Assembly: GCA_963969495.1 (NCBI GenBank)
Contig: OZ018337.1
Location: 82,542,148 to 82,606,147, forward strand
DNA from: Ceratothoa steindachneri
Taxonomy: Eukaryota > Arthropoda > Malacostraca > Isopoda > Cymothoidae
Length of the DNA: 64,000 nucleotides
Reading direction: 5' to 3'
The position numbers and the translations under genes are program-made. Shown one piece after another: positions 1 to 11,276 of this stretch; the first letter of the stretch is position 1, and every line of letters starts with the position of its first letter. Below the pieces are notes generated by a model, which searched no databases, had not been told where the DNA came from, and saw only the letters and a list, made by a program, of their open reading frames with translations.

Positions 1-11
1 CAGGCCACCAG

Positions 12-1076
12 GTGAATTTTGTTTTTGGTAAAAGTTCATCGGGAACTTTGAAATATGAGGAGGGCAGCGTGGACAGCTGTCGAGTATTGACTCTCGTCAG
101 GGACACAGGATGTACGTGCTTCATCGTGTCCGACGAACTCCTCCCAGTGGCCTCTAACCACGAAAAATTTGCGGTGGTACTTGACCAACTTGGGCGGGCG
201 AACAGATTCCCCGTCGCTAGATGTTACCTGCAGTGTCAATATTATAATGGCTGGGCTGAAGTCATTGTAACACCCATACAATTCTGTTCCGTACTTATAG
301 GACAGAGCCCCCAAGTAAGTTTCGACCCTGTGTTTCAGGCCGCCCTTCCTCAAGGCCGAGATAAGAAAGAAGCCCAGGAGCCCGTCCCCATCAGAACCCC
401 GAAACCCTCCGATTTCTCGGAGACCCCTAACCAGGACTTTAGGACGGCAAAAGAGGAATGTGAATCACTAACACCCTTAGGTGATAAGGCCCCAGACAAG
501 GACACGGAGACTGTCCCTGGACCCCAAGAAAAAAAGAACCCCCAACGCGCCCATGGAGATACCTTCGTAGAACTGGACGAAGCATCGGCGCTTGAAGAAG
601 ATTGCCCCGCGGAGTCCCTTAACGTAATCCAGACAGTGTGCATCCAACCTGATGCCGATTACCCTCCTCCTTCCCTACCAGGCGAGTCTTTAGAACCCTC
701 TGACCTGGATAGTGACGCGCAGCTGACACCACGTCCGAAGAGCCAGCTACAAGAACTAATTAAATGGAATCACCATTTACCCGCCCTATTAGCTCTTTTC
801 AAGCGACTGCGTAAAAATGGCCTCAACATTGGCCCCCGCAAATGCCATGTTTCCCACGAAACCATCAAATATTTGGGTTTCAAAATAGGACAAAGCAAGT
901 TAGGTCCCCACGAGAACAAGATTAAGGCAATCGCCCACATGCCCCTCCCGATTACAAAGAAGCCATTAAGATCGTTCCTAGGATCAGCTTCTCCCTATCA
1001 GCGATTTGTTCCGAATTTCGCTGCAATTTCGGCCCCCCTATGCCCCCTTCAGGAAAAGAATTTCCCCGATCGTTAA
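12..1076 (+). pseudogene. Ty3/Gypsy pol remnant: protease, linker and end of RT
   Basis: A 354-codon open frame runs in from near the left edge, so the 5' part lies outside the window. Residues 1-110 look like a retropepsin-type aspartic protease: the active-site DTG stands in VRDTGCTCFIVSDELLP. Residues 110-235 are an acidic, proline-rich linker. Residues 255-350 match the thumb end of Gypsy reverse transcriptase (LFKRLRKNGLNIGPRKCHV, then IKYLGFKIG, then LRSFLGSASPYQRFVPNFA). The RT palm with its YxDD box is absent: linker and thumb are joined directly, so an internal deletion kept the frame. The RNase H domain follows after a frame change. Inference: a dead Gypsy copy, recent enough to keep a long open frame. 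Confidence 0.88.
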
Positions 1077-1148
1077 CGTTGGAACGATGTCGCTGTTTCC
1101 CATTTTAATCAGCTCAAAAGTAAGTTCATTTCTGCCCCCATTTTTAAG

Positions 1149-1418
1149 TTGCCCAACCCGGAAAAATCCTTTGGGGTTAAGACCGACGTGATCAACGAGG
1201 GCATTGGAGGTGTACTCCTTCAATACGTGGATGACAGAACGAGTCATCCAGTTGCATATGCTAGTCGTCAATTATTACCACGCGGAAAGAGATATGCCAC
1301 TAGAGAAAAGATAGCTCTATCAATTATCTGGGTCATAGACAAATTCAAGCTGTACTTGATATGTAAAGATTTTCAAATAGGAACCGACCACCGTCCGTTA
1401 GCCTATATAGGAATTTGA
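1149..1418 (+). pseudogene. Ty3/Gypsy RNase H remnant
   Basis: This 89-codon frame continues the same element after a shift of frame near 1077-1148. It has the Gypsy RNase H pattern: FGVKTD, then EGIGGVLLQYVDD, then HPVAYASRQLL, an REKIALSIIW helix and GTDHRPLAYI. The three acidic positions expected in the active site (TD, REK, GTDH) are all present. The frame ends at a TGA and no integrase follows. About 20 bases further on the sequence is already LTR, so the connection domain, integrase and 5' part of the LTR were deleted. Confidence 0.87.
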
Positions 1419-1726
1419 GACACTCAAACGGCCGCATCAACTCTATTTTATTAATGATAGCAATATTATTATCCTTGAGCTCAGTTCCACTTCTTAAGCA
1501 TTTGGAAGATACATAATATCGGCCGCCAGACAGTAACGCACTCTAAAGATAATTAAGCAAGTTCCCTCAACGAATAGTGTAATATATGGTATCGTCGGGA
1601 GTCATTCTACGACATAGACACTCTTAGCACTCTTAGAGACTAGAACTAACAGGAGGGGCATTCTACGACACTAAATAAAAGTGCCGTCAGGTAAGTAGGG
1701 TTTTTATCAGAAAGAATTCTACGACA
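1419..1726 (+). mobile_element. 3' end of a Gypsy LTR, with three terminal motifs at 56-bp spacing
   Basis: From about 1439 the sequence aligns closely with 13624-13798, the end of the solo LTR further on (shared CTCTATTTTATTAATGATAG, then CCTTGAGCTCAGTTCCACTT, then GTTCCCTCAACGAATAGT). The terminal motif ATTCTACGACA occurs three times, at 1604, 1660 and 1716, exactly 56 bp apart. The last copy ends at 1726, which is where homology to the LINE begins, so 1726 is taken as the true LTR end. The stretch before the second motif (CACTCTTAGCACTCTTAGA) also resembles the end of the LTR at 57412-58964. Confidence 0.75.
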
Positions 1727-2840
1727 CTTATAACCATTACCTTATAAATTTTGATTTTAGTTTGCACAGAAAAGTCGCTATTATTCCAAACATTCTTAAG
1801 CATTCCCATTGGCTGATGAGCACGTCTTAGCCTTTCCTCAAATTCTGAATTTAGAGAACCATTCTTTACTAAATAAGTACCTAAATACTTGAACCTATCA
1901 ACTTGCTTTCTAACAATTCTTTCTACAGAGCAATTCTGCGCATTTTCTATATCCCTATTTATGATTTCAGTTTTTCTGCTATTTATTACCAAACCAACCT
2001 TTCGTCCTTCCCAAACTAAACAGTCCAGCACTTTTTGTATCTCTTCTGGCTCATTACAAATAAGAACTATATCATCAGCATAATCTACGTCCAGAAGTTT
2101 CCAATTTTCTCCCCAGTCTATACCAGCATCAGTTTCTGCTTTTACCTTTTTCATGATTTAGTCAATAACTAATACAAATATCAGAGGTGACAGAATGCCA
2201 CCCTGTAGCACCCCAGACTTTACTTCAAACGGATCAGTCAGACCGCCGTCAACTATCACTTTACAAGTTGTGCTCTCGTGCATATTCAAAATGCCCCTTA
2301 CAAACTGTCCCGGTATTCCATAATGCTGCATAATCTTACCCATGCCATTTCTAGAAATGCTATCGAATGCCTTGTCAAAATCAATAAAGCAGAGGCTTAA
2401 AGGAACGTTCAATTCATTTGCTTGCTGCATCAAATGTTTAAAAGATAAAAATGTGGTCATTGCACCCAGGCCCCTTCCTAAACCCAGCGGGGCCACCAAC
2501 CACTGGCTCCAACCTATTCAATAATATTCTACTGAAACTTTTAAAGCTATAGGTGACCAAGTGATTCCTCTCCAGTTACCACACAGACTCAGATCTCCTT
2601 TTTTCGGAACTTTAACTAATACTCCATTCTTCCACCATCATGGTACCATCTGCATCACCCATATCTCATTGAATAAGTTCCTCAGAACATATACCAATGC
2701 ATCCCCTTCCACTTTATACATTTCAGGAAATAAACAAGCCTCTTCCGGAGTCCTATAATTGTTTTAATGCTTTTTATACTTCTTCAAGCCTAATCTCTCC
2801 CGTATCTATATTCTTCTTCTTTATTTTCTTCTTTATTTAA
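1727..2840 (-). pseudogene. RTE-type LINE reverse transcriptase remnant
   Basis: Read on the minus strand, this is a non-LTR reverse transcriptase. In order there is a degraded KKGDLSLCGNWRGIT segment (about 2620-2570), IDFDKAFDSI, GVLQGGILSPLIF, LVID followed by a stop and IMKK, and DYADDIVLIC with the catalytic Asp pair. A VGLVINSRKTE segment, a FKYLGTYL segment and a KIKIYKVMVI segment follow. The LVIDWIMK-like and KKGDL..NWRGIT patterns are typical of RTE-group LINEs. The two longest open blocks are 2499-2158 and 2154-1687, in one frame and separated by a TAA. Upstream of 2500 the frame is broken several times. Homology stops at 1727, where the antisense Gypsy LTR ends, so the rest of the 3' half was displaced beyond the window by that insertion. 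Confidence 0.88.
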
Positions 2841-3249
2841 CCTCAAATATCTTTGTCTATTTTCAGGATACTACATAGATGCAAGAAGCAAATAGACCTC
2901 AGATAATTACTGAAATACCTTTATTTGTATCTCTAAGAATGAAATACCTTTTTTACAATGAAAGGATACCATTAATACTTTATGAACTTTCTTTTAGCGG
3001 CTTAAAGAGCTCCAATTGGCTTCGGCATAAATATAAGTTGTGAGATTTCAGCATTTCGTAGCTCAGGTTTGGCGTACAACATTCAGCAATTCTGGCCCTT
3101 CCTTACACGCCATTACCTTCCTGAAATACTTGACGGCACTAACGTGTTCTTTCAACACACTATTTTGCTTGCACTTGGCCTCAGAAACAAACAGACAAAC
3201 AAACAAACGAGCACAAATCCACACCACTCTTCCGCCAGATGTTAACTGC
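2841..3249. other. No gene recognised
   Basis: AT-rich sequence with a short (CAAA)n-like run near 3187-3210. Overlapping short frames on both strands show no family resemblance I can name. Confidence 0.5.
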
Positions 3250-4200
3250 AGCATAAGTTCTTAGAGGAGGGGGGGGGGAGAACGGCACAAATAAATGTAA
3301 GAGGGGAGGAGGGCCAAGCAAACCTGTTAAATTGGTGGATTTATTTAGAAGAAAAAAAATATGTAGAAGTATAGAGATGAGCCCCCTCCCCCCCCCTCTA
3401 GAGTTGACGTTGGTCCTCGCTACCCGAGTGATGCGGCGCTGGATTTGTGACATCAAGAAGGCAGGAGGGGCGAGTCCCAACGAGGGGTGCGGATCCACGG
3501 ACTAGGTAGTTTCACACACCTCACAACACCGCTGTCGTTTCGTCCCCGTCCTCACATACCCAATCTTCTTTCTAGCGCTCCCCATGGGGTACTCATACCC
3601 AGAACACGAATTGCGTGACCCTTCCCCAATACATACCCATATCTCTATCACTCGCCTCAATCTAAAATCTGGATGTATAGCGAGCCCTACTGGCCCCATT
3701 GCCACTGGTACTCTCAAGCCGTTTTATTTATTCTAGGCATCTCCCTATTCCCCCAGCCCCTCCGCACTCCCTCACTTAGCAGGCTAGTCGCAAACTAGCA
3801 TCCATTTAATCCTCCTTCGCCGGGGCATGATGAGGAAAGAGGGGCATAATCCCATCTGTGGATCGACCGAAAATTTAGCTAATAATCCCGAGGATACCCC
3901 GCCCCCTCCACTCCCCCCCCCATCATGAACGGATCAATAGAGCGTGCATGCTTCTGTGCACCAAATGACGACATAGGGTCGGGGACACCTCCGGCACGGG
4001 AATCAATAAACGATCGTACAATGACCCCCGATCCAAAAGGTCAACGGGTCAAGGAGTAAGAGAGAAATCGGTGAGGTTAGGCCTGGGAACCCCCCCCCCC
4101 CAAGATGGGGGAAGGAGGCTTGCGAACCGCCACTCACCGAATACAGACGCGGCGGCATAAAAGCCTAAGGCAGGCTAGGGCGGGCGGGAAAAGAAAGAGA
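3250..4200. other. GC-rich island with long C and G homopolymers
   Basis: This 950-bp stretch differs sharply from the surrounding AT-rich DNA. It holds several homopolymer runs: G-rich near 3268-3280, C-rich near 3380-3400, 3905-3922 and 4090-4102. No convincing frame or terminal repeat is visible. It could be a diverged LTR or another inserted element, but no boundary or target duplication could be fixed. Confidence 0.5.
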
Positions 4201-4390
4201 GCTTAAACAAATTATAATCTATCGATTCGATAGATAATGGTAACAGTGACTGTGTCGTTCCATTTGGAAATGAAATAGACTCGCTCTTCTCTCCTTTGCT
4301 CTAACTCCCATCTTTTGTAGGTCTGACTATTTTTATCACATTGGATTTGAAGATTTCATTTAAACTTGGCGGCGGACAAAAGATGTTTTT

Positions 4391-4536
4391 AAAGAGTACT
4401 GATGTAATTTATTTCTAAAGAGTACTGATGTAAGGCGTTTCCAAAGAGTAGTGATGCATTGTCTTTTTAAAGAGTACTGATATATCAGGTGCTTTTAAAG
4501 AATACTGATTTATAGTATGTTTAAGAGTAGTGATGT
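4391..4536. repeat. 26-bp tandem repeat, about six units
   Basis: The core AAAGAGTACTGATG recurs at 4391, 4417, 4443, 4469, 4497 and 4522 with small changes (TAC or TAG, GAG or GAA). Spacing is 26, 26, 26, 28 and 25 bp. The 12-base spacer between cores varies far more than the core. Confidence 0.88.
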
Positions 4537-4750
4537 GAGGTGTTATTAATTGTTATACGTCAATAACTGAATGTTTTGTTTCATTGTTTAAGATACATTC
4601 TGCCACTAATGTAAAGCGATGACCAACGATGGTAACACCCGCGGATGTTTTAAATGGAACTGTAAGGAAAATGATGAAGTAAAGACGTGTGGAAGGCATG
4701 AATAAAGCCATCTTATGTTAGGCCCACCATTACGGAATTCGCCGTTGATA

Positions 4751-4800
4751 TACCGGGTGTCCCCAAAAAAGTTATCGTACTTTGAATTAGTATAACTCAA
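4751..4800. mobile_element. Possible mariner-class terminal repeat
   Basis: A TA dinucleotide is followed by CCGGGTGTCCCCAAAAAAG. GGTGTCCC-AAAA ends next to TA are common at termini of mariner-type DNA transposons. I did not find a matching inverted copy in the window and no transposase frame follows, so this is a weak call based on resemblance only. Confidence 0.3.
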
Positions 4801-5349
4801 AAGCTATTGGAGACTTTTGTGTCATGCAAAAAATATTTCATTTTGCCACTCCTTATCTTTGGATTCTAAAAATTTCATTCAATTCCCTTTTATAATTATG
4901 ATGCACTAATGGGTTTAATGGAGGCTATCAAAATTATGTTTGCGCCAGGAAGTAAAATAATGAAACGAAGCCTAGGAAGGCTAGGCCACCGTGCACTTCC
5001 AAGAGGAGCGTAGGGAGCCGAGGTAGCCTAGATCACTGTGCGACTCTTCAAACAAAGCCTACGCCATTTTACAGTGGGTTTTCAGCCACGCTGTGGTATG
5101 GTCTCGTCATTATTGCTTACTAAACAAATCAAAGCGTTTCTGTGTAAATTTTTACTTCCATACACCCTTTTTAATCATGCAGTTAACAAAAGATTAACGC
5201 GTATTTGTAGTCACAGCATTAAACAAGTACAAGATTAAATGAGCAACGTTTTTTAGGTAGGCTTTTAGGCACCCACTAAGCAAGCCTGCAATTTGGAAAA
5301 ATGTTCTCAAATACCAACATGAAGGAACATGCTCAAATCTAAATGAAGG

Positions 5350-6817
5350 TCGTTCGGGTCGAAGGCAAACCATAAGAACAACAGAAAATATGGAAAATGT
5401 TCAGATGACACTTCTTCAAAATCTAGATGTATCAGTCAGAAAGAATGGGTTATCATTGATACTCTTTCGCTTTTAATCTTCACATGGGGAATAATAGTGA
5501 TGAAGCCAGTCATGACTTAGCATAGAAGTCCACTAACTGCTTGTCAAGGAGGGTTGTTTAATTTTATTCTTGCTCTTGTCCATCCATATCGTTCTAAACT
5601 TTGCTCTTGTTCAATATTATGACATGAAGTGAACTTGACTGGAATGAAATAGTTTCTCAATAACTCAGCGTTTTTAAGGGGATCTATGGTGTTTAGCTTT
5701 TCCCAATCTGAGTCCGTATATGAGTTCTAGAGATCTTCTATTGATTGACAAGTATTTTGAAACTATATGGGATTTTTATAAATAAAAAGGCGTAATATTT
5801 AGGATATAATGAAGAGACTGGATTTGGTATGTTCTTCTCTAATCCTCAAAGAAAAGTCAAAACAAAAATATGTATCTAAAATAAATCAATTTTGCATGAG
5901 TAATTAATTCCAAAGCATTTCTAATGGTTCCACTGCTACAAGGCCGAGCCAATAGAGATTTGGACATGCCAATAAAATCTTAAAATTATCTTGTACAAAC
6001 AAAGCCATATATTATATACGATGAGATAACAGAAGATTTGACTTGTCTATCTATATGGGATGGGGAAGAAATTGAAGATGCAAACGGATAATGTTTTGTA
6101 GATAATGTTTTTATATCTTAGTTCTTTTCCCTTCTCCCTCTTTCTTTTCGGAATGTCTCAACTTGTATTTCTCTCCCTCGTACACACAAAGCTCTCCAAG
6201 CTTTATTACAAAGCAATAATAATTTAGTATTCTGGCTTAATTTAATAAGATCCATTGAAAAATCCTTTTAAAATCCAATTAGATATAACGGCATTTTTGT
6301 AAGGAAAGTTTGTTCATTTTATTATTTCGTTCCATTTTGATATATTTTTATTGTTATTGAGTTTCAATGGACTCAGTCGTATATTAGATGCGGGAATTTA
6401 TTGGCATTCTTACGACCAGCGCTATATACTGCGTTTGCGGCTTCGAGAGCCCCTGACATATGGCTCTTGCTCACTTTTATCAAAGAGGACGCTCGTTGTT
6501 TTTCAAAGCTTCACATTTTGGTTTCTGTGACTGTATCAGTCAGATTCTGAAAATATATTGGCCGTTTTCCTTGCCCGTTTAGCATAAGTTTCGAGCCTTA
6601 TTACTATTGATCTGGCAAAGTTTGCTGGGAATCTTTGGCCTTATAATTTGGCTATCACTTCTTTACTCTCAAGATTACTAACTTGAAAAGATTGAATAAA
6701 TTTATAATTTAGTAACATAAATGATGTTATTATTAAATAGAAACAAATTCCTACAAAATAGAAAATGTGAGGTAAATGATAACAGTATTTTCAACTAATT
6801 AATTATATAAGGGGTAT

Positions 6818-6819
<2 letters not shown>
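5350..6819. other. No gene recognised; one half of a dispersed repeat pair inside
   Basis: AT-rich, stop-rich in all frames. The only structure seen is the repeat copy at 5621-5861. Confidence 0.5.
5621..5861. repeat. Dispersed repeat, copy 1 (partner at 51451-51600)
   Basis: It shares AAGTGAACTTG, AATAGTTTCTCAAT, TGTTTAGCTT and the closing TCTCTAATCC..AAAGTC with 51451-51600 in the same order and orientation. This copy is about 90 bp longer; the partner lacks the part between the AGATCT box and the TGGTATG box. No coding frame is evident. Probably a decayed non-autonomous element. Confidence 0.72.

Positions 6820-6893
<74 letters not shown>
6820..6893. repeat. (TA)n microsatellite
   Basis: An almost pure TA run of 74 bp with one AA interruption. 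Confidence 0.97.
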
Positions 6894-6896
<3 letters not shown>

Positions 6897-7252
6897 TTAG
6901 GGAGAAAGGAAGAACAAACAAAGAGAAAAATTACATATACGAGTATCAAAGAATATACGCCAAAAAATTATCGATTGGTATAAGTAACAATGGGCCGAAA
7001 GTACTTGTGTACTTAACGTAGATTTAGACACATACCTTTGAAATTAACGTCTACCTGCCCATTCTTCAACCATAAATGGTGCGTTTCTTTTGATACCCTC
7101 ATAGAAAAGAACAACATAATGCTAATTGGAGGATTTAAGGCATAAACAAAACTCGTTAAATAGATTTGAAGCAAATCGACCCAAACAGAAGGAGATAAAT
7201 ATTGTTTTGTGTTGTTAGATTTTGCTTTATTGCTGGACTTGGTTAGGGTTAG

Positions 7253-7517
7253 ATTGTGATACCTCAGGCCGAACTGACGCTTTCAGCTGAACGGCATAAA
7301 CGAGCACGCAATGGCGTTTTCATATCTGCCAGCGACCCCATTTGTTTGAATTTACGAACAATTTTCCTAATTGCACTCTCGGTTGGTCAATTATGTTGAC
7401 CAAAAAAATCACGAAGTGCCCGAAATGCGTTTCAGTTTGAACGTCAAATTTCGTAATAGGCTTCGATAATTTTAACACGTTGTTCGATTGTTAATCTTTC
7501 CACGGTTGAAAATGCCA
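7253..7517 (-). pseudogene. Transposase N-terminal helix-turn-helix remnant (mariner-like)
   Basis: On the minus strand one frame reads LTIEQRVKIIEAYYE, then a stop, then NAFRALRDFFGQHN, a stop, and PTESAIRKIVRKFKQMGSL, LADMKTPLRARLCRSAE. This is the DNA-binding helix-turn-helix region found at the start of mariner-like transposases in many arthropods. About 85 residues are recognisable with three or four stops in frame. No DDE catalytic region follows on the left side, so the element is truncated. It lies between the two TA microsatellites. Confidence 0.72.
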
Positions 7518-7940
7518 AAGACAGAACTTGGTAAATCTGAAAGAAAAAGAAAAAAATCATTAGACGCTTAAACTTAACTCACATTTAAATTCGGTCCAAG
7601 TAATTGGAACAGCCTATATTTCTCCATTTCACACACACTTTCTCACCCATGGATATTTTGTTACAAATCTTATCTATATTTCTTTTATCTTCAGTACCTG
7701 CATTTAATCCCACTTTTCTGATAATTTATTTTCGTTTTTCACGCCTACTCTATTTGCATCGTTCCGTTGTACGTAGGCGGAGTGTCGCTTAGTTGTCTCC
7801 GATGTATACCATTCTTGTAAAGTAATTCTTAATGTATTACTTCGAGCAAAGTTCGAAAGTACTTGGAATCTGCTTTTCATTATTCCTGTGGGATTTTCGG
7901 CAATTATTGTTATACTCACGCGCTACCTTTTGAGATTCTC

Positions 7941-7971
7941 ATATATTTATATATATATATATATATATATA

Positions 7972-8036
<65 letters not shown>
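7941..8036. repeat. (AT)n microsatellite
   Basis: About 96 bp of AT dinucleotides with a TTT and a CT interruption near its left end. Confidence 0.97.
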
Positions 8037-8038
<2 letters not shown>

Positions 8039-9960
8039 AACCTGTCTCAATAAGAATGCTAGTATAACACTAGGCACATACGACAAGATACCATACAAAT
8101 AATAAAGGAGAGGTGCGACATGTAATAAAGACAAAATTTTACCCGCCTCACTCCTTCCACCAATGGAACAGGACTAAGAGAATATACTCATATCTTTAGA
8201 TATTTTGCCTCTATCCCTCAAAATATTCTCACATCAACACTGTTTAAAAACTTAGCTGGTAAGAAAAAAAATATTCAAGGCAAAACCAAAAAGTTTTAAT
8301 AAAAGTTATAGCTAAATTCTAATGGAGATTGTACACGATTCTGAAGTCGTTACAGTATATACGACAGCGTAAATGTTCTTCGAGCATTGTTGCCACAGAG
8401 TAATAAATGAGTCATTTCTCGAAGAATTGCTTTAATAAGTAGGTAAATGTATTTGCCTCTCTTTTGATTCATTTTAATATGTTAACTAAACCGAACTTCC
8501 AAATTTTTGATTATTAGAACACGTATTGAAAGCAAACTTTTACATCGACAATGTGCACTTGGTAAATGGATGTATCACTTCAATATATAAATAAAGTAAC
8601 AAAGATATTGCATTTATATATATAATATTTACTGAGGGGACATGTTAAGATTTAAAGGATTCTATGGGTATTGATTTTATTCAATGAAATTGGTGTCAGC
8701 TTTAACCAAGGCCTCCAAGCGGCGCAGAATCCGGTGTGAGCCTAGTCGATGATCCCCGTCTTTAATATGATGAAAACAGTGTTGATTCTAATCCTAAGCT
8801 CCACATTAACGATGGACATATAATTGGAGCTCTTTCTTTACGAACCTCGCCTCACACATAATAGTACAGGGGTTGGGGCCTGCGTAGTTGGTAGGAAAGA
8901 TGTTCGCATTAAAGTGACAAGAAATTGTTTGACAACTCGTCTGATCGCTCCTTTTTGTGTGGCACACATAAAAATTTCCACCTACCACATACTGGATCTA
9001 GAGTAACACTAACTTTTCTATCTACATTATGTAGCCCTCTCTATTGAGTCTGAGATCCGGAATGATAAACGAGGCTTAAGGTAGCCTTTTCTAATGACAA
9101 CCCTAAACAGTAGTATGATGTAGACTGGGAACTTGAGGTTCGTGATACTGATTAATTCTTTGGCGACCCAACAAGCAATTGTTGTTTTTCGAGATCATAA
9201 CCTTTACCTGGTGAAAATTATTTTGGTCTGAGGAGAACAAAACATGCCAAGCTTGAGAGCATGCTTCTGTTTCTTCACTTGCTTTGCAGGACGTTTCTTC
9301 TGCTTGTTCCTTTTCTTCTCCACGAGAATCGCGCGTTTTATCCTAGGTATGAGTAGGGGCGGATGAGATTATGAGAGAAAAAGTGTGAAATACTACAGTA
9401 TGTGGTTGAAGACTTAATAATAAACCAAGAAATGGAAGATGGTAAGCGGACTATATCCCATTAAGGCGGGCGGAGAACAATCAAAGATGTGGAACTTTCG
9501 TTCATCGGGTAGAGTAAAGAAGTTAAGCACCAATCCAATGATTATTACCAACATTTGTCAGATAGATTATGTGCGTTTCTTTTGCTCGATTCCATCATCT
9601 TTCCCTTGTAATTATCCGATTGGAATTGCATTAAATTTTACAACCTATTTGCTTTTCTTGAATAAATGTAGCCGCAGGGTAAATTAATTGACATCAATTT
9701 GCAGAAAAGTCTAAAATTTGGGGGATATTTTTCCTTATCAATTACACTGGTCTGCGTTTCAAATCTTTTTTCAAAGGTCAAAGGTTTTCTAACTGATTTA
9801 GAATCATTTTTATTTGCCCAATTTAAAAATATAATTATTTTATTTTTTGGTCAGGTCTGTTTTTTAAGATATGCTTTATTTATATTTGAACTATATTCCA
9901 AAATGCTGCTTTCATCCATCCGTTTATTACATTTATTTTGTCACAGCTAGTTCAGAGTTG
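8037..9960. other. No gene firmly recognised
   Basis: AT-rich. A slightly more balanced patch at 8690-9010 has short frames on both strands. On the minus strand RILRRLEALVKADTNFIE (about 8750-8690) resembles the tail of a mariner-like transposase, but the residues before it do not, so no call is made. The frames at 9439-9950 look like chance. Confidence 0.4.
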
Positions 9961-9967
9961 CCTTACA

Positions 9968-10225
9968 ATGGATAGTACATGTAAGAATCATCAGAATACG
10001 TTTTGTTACATCTGCGGACATGTCGCTTTTCCTGGCGGTCCCCCCAAAATCGGATTTTGTGAAAAAGGCATTTGCTGTAAAATTTGTGTGGAAAATTTAC
10101 GGGACTGGAGTAATATGAAAAGGCAGAGAATGCCATTTGATTTCGCAATGGTGGGGAAGGAAGGCAAAGTTTTTGTCACGGACTGGTATTCCTGCATGAC
10201 AAATTTGAAAGGCATCATTAATTAA
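9968..10225 (+). pseudogene. Fragment of a Cys-rich arthropod repeat-family protein (CYICG type)
   Basis: From the ATG at 9968 the frame encodes about 85 residues: MDSTCKNHQNTFCYICGHVA, then ICCKICVENLRDWSNMKRQR, MPFDFAMVG, and DWYSCMTNLKGI before the stop. I recognise the pattern from a multicopy, uncharacterised arthropod protein family with CYICG, CC..CVE.LR.W, MPF..PM and DCYFC boxes, probably metal-binding. Here the segment between CYICG and the CC box is shortened, and the DCYFC box reads DWYSC, so a putative metal ligand is lost. A further frame beyond the stop (about 10240-10340) has weak similarity to the family's continuation. A TTTGTCACAG just upstream could be a splice acceptor. 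Most likely a decayed copy. The family name is from memory. Confidence 0.6.
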
Positions 10226-10483
10226 TATTTTAACATTGGTGAAAAATGCAAGTAAAAAAAAGCATCAAGAAAATCAAGCCTTACGGCACGTCATCAACTA
10301 CCCAGAGTATTCCATAGTCTATGCTTCCAAATTTTTGTTTTCTTTCTTATAATTTCTTTTTCTTATTGGTTTCTAGACCCCTCTGTGGGTTTTACCTACT
10401 ACTACCTCTCCGTAGAGATGGGTGCCAGAGCTTACCCCGCTGCTCATTGTTTCCAGGTCTATAAGATTTAATAACCTCCTGGA

Positions 10484-10851
10484 CTATATTCTGTTGTTGT
10501 TTTTTGTTTCTTGTTTTTTGGAGTAACTGAGAAAAGATCTATTTCTTTTTCTCTCTTTGGCTAGCTCTTTCAAAAATCCATTTAGGCTGATTGAATCCAA
10601 GTTTATCTTATTCAGTATTCCTGCCCTTTCGTAACCTAGGTTGTAGTCAAAAGTAGCAGGTTTAGCGATAAATTCCATTTTCTTTAACCGACGAATTAAG
10701 TCTTTTTCTCTCTGCTCCTTATTTTTGAATGAAAACTTTCGTTTGCATTCTGTGTTATTCTTTTTATATATTTTTCGAGCAATTTCTTTTATGTTTATAC
10801 TCTCCTAAATTTTCTCTATTTTACGCTGACCGATTGCTAGGAATAGCTTCA
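10484..10851 (-). pseudogene. Unrecognised lysine-rich coding remnant
   Basis: On the minus strand a frame open for about 106 codons (10802-10484) is preceded in frame by an ATG at 10851 and one stop. The product is strongly charged: KIYKKNNTECKRKFSFKNKE, KDLIRRLKKMEFIAKPATFD, then YNLGYERAGILNKINLDSIS and ELAKERKRNRSFLSYSKKQE. It looks helical and basic, as in nucleic-acid-binding proteins, but matches no family I can name. Minus-strand sequence just beyond it (10480-10390) is of balanced composition and could belong to the same element. A chance frame cannot be excluded. Confidence 0.35.
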
Positions 10852-11276
10852 TAATTTACTAACTAAAGACGAAATAAGCCTGAAAACTTGTACGACCCTT
10901 TGGGGGACATAGATTTTACATTATATGTAGAATAAAATCGCGAAAACATAAATTTTACCGAAATTCGGTTTGTCAACTTGTAGGGTTACCTTAAGCTAAG
11001 TTAATGCCAGCAAGTATATTTCCACTAATTCATTATTTTTGTAATATACAATTACTAATCTATATAATTCTATTGTTCCCCATTTTATTTTATTTAGAAA
11101 TAACACTAAAGTACAAACTAATCCTTTAAAGGTATTTTAATTTGAAAATAGCACCAGTTTTTAAGTTAATTAATCAAAGCAAAGATTTTGTAATATTCAT
11201 TAAATGCTGACGTTTCTTAAGTATTTTCCGAGTCATAAGACAAAAGATAACCGTCGATCATCATCAGCCTTAAAGT

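Noticed and set aside
8690..8990. Minus-strand tail RRLEALVKADTNFIE resembling a mariner-like transposase end
   Set aside because: The preceding 60 residues do not resemble the family, so the match is too short to call.
11248..11270. Minus-strand CTGATGATGATCGACGG
   Set aside because: No GAAA follows at hammerhead distance.
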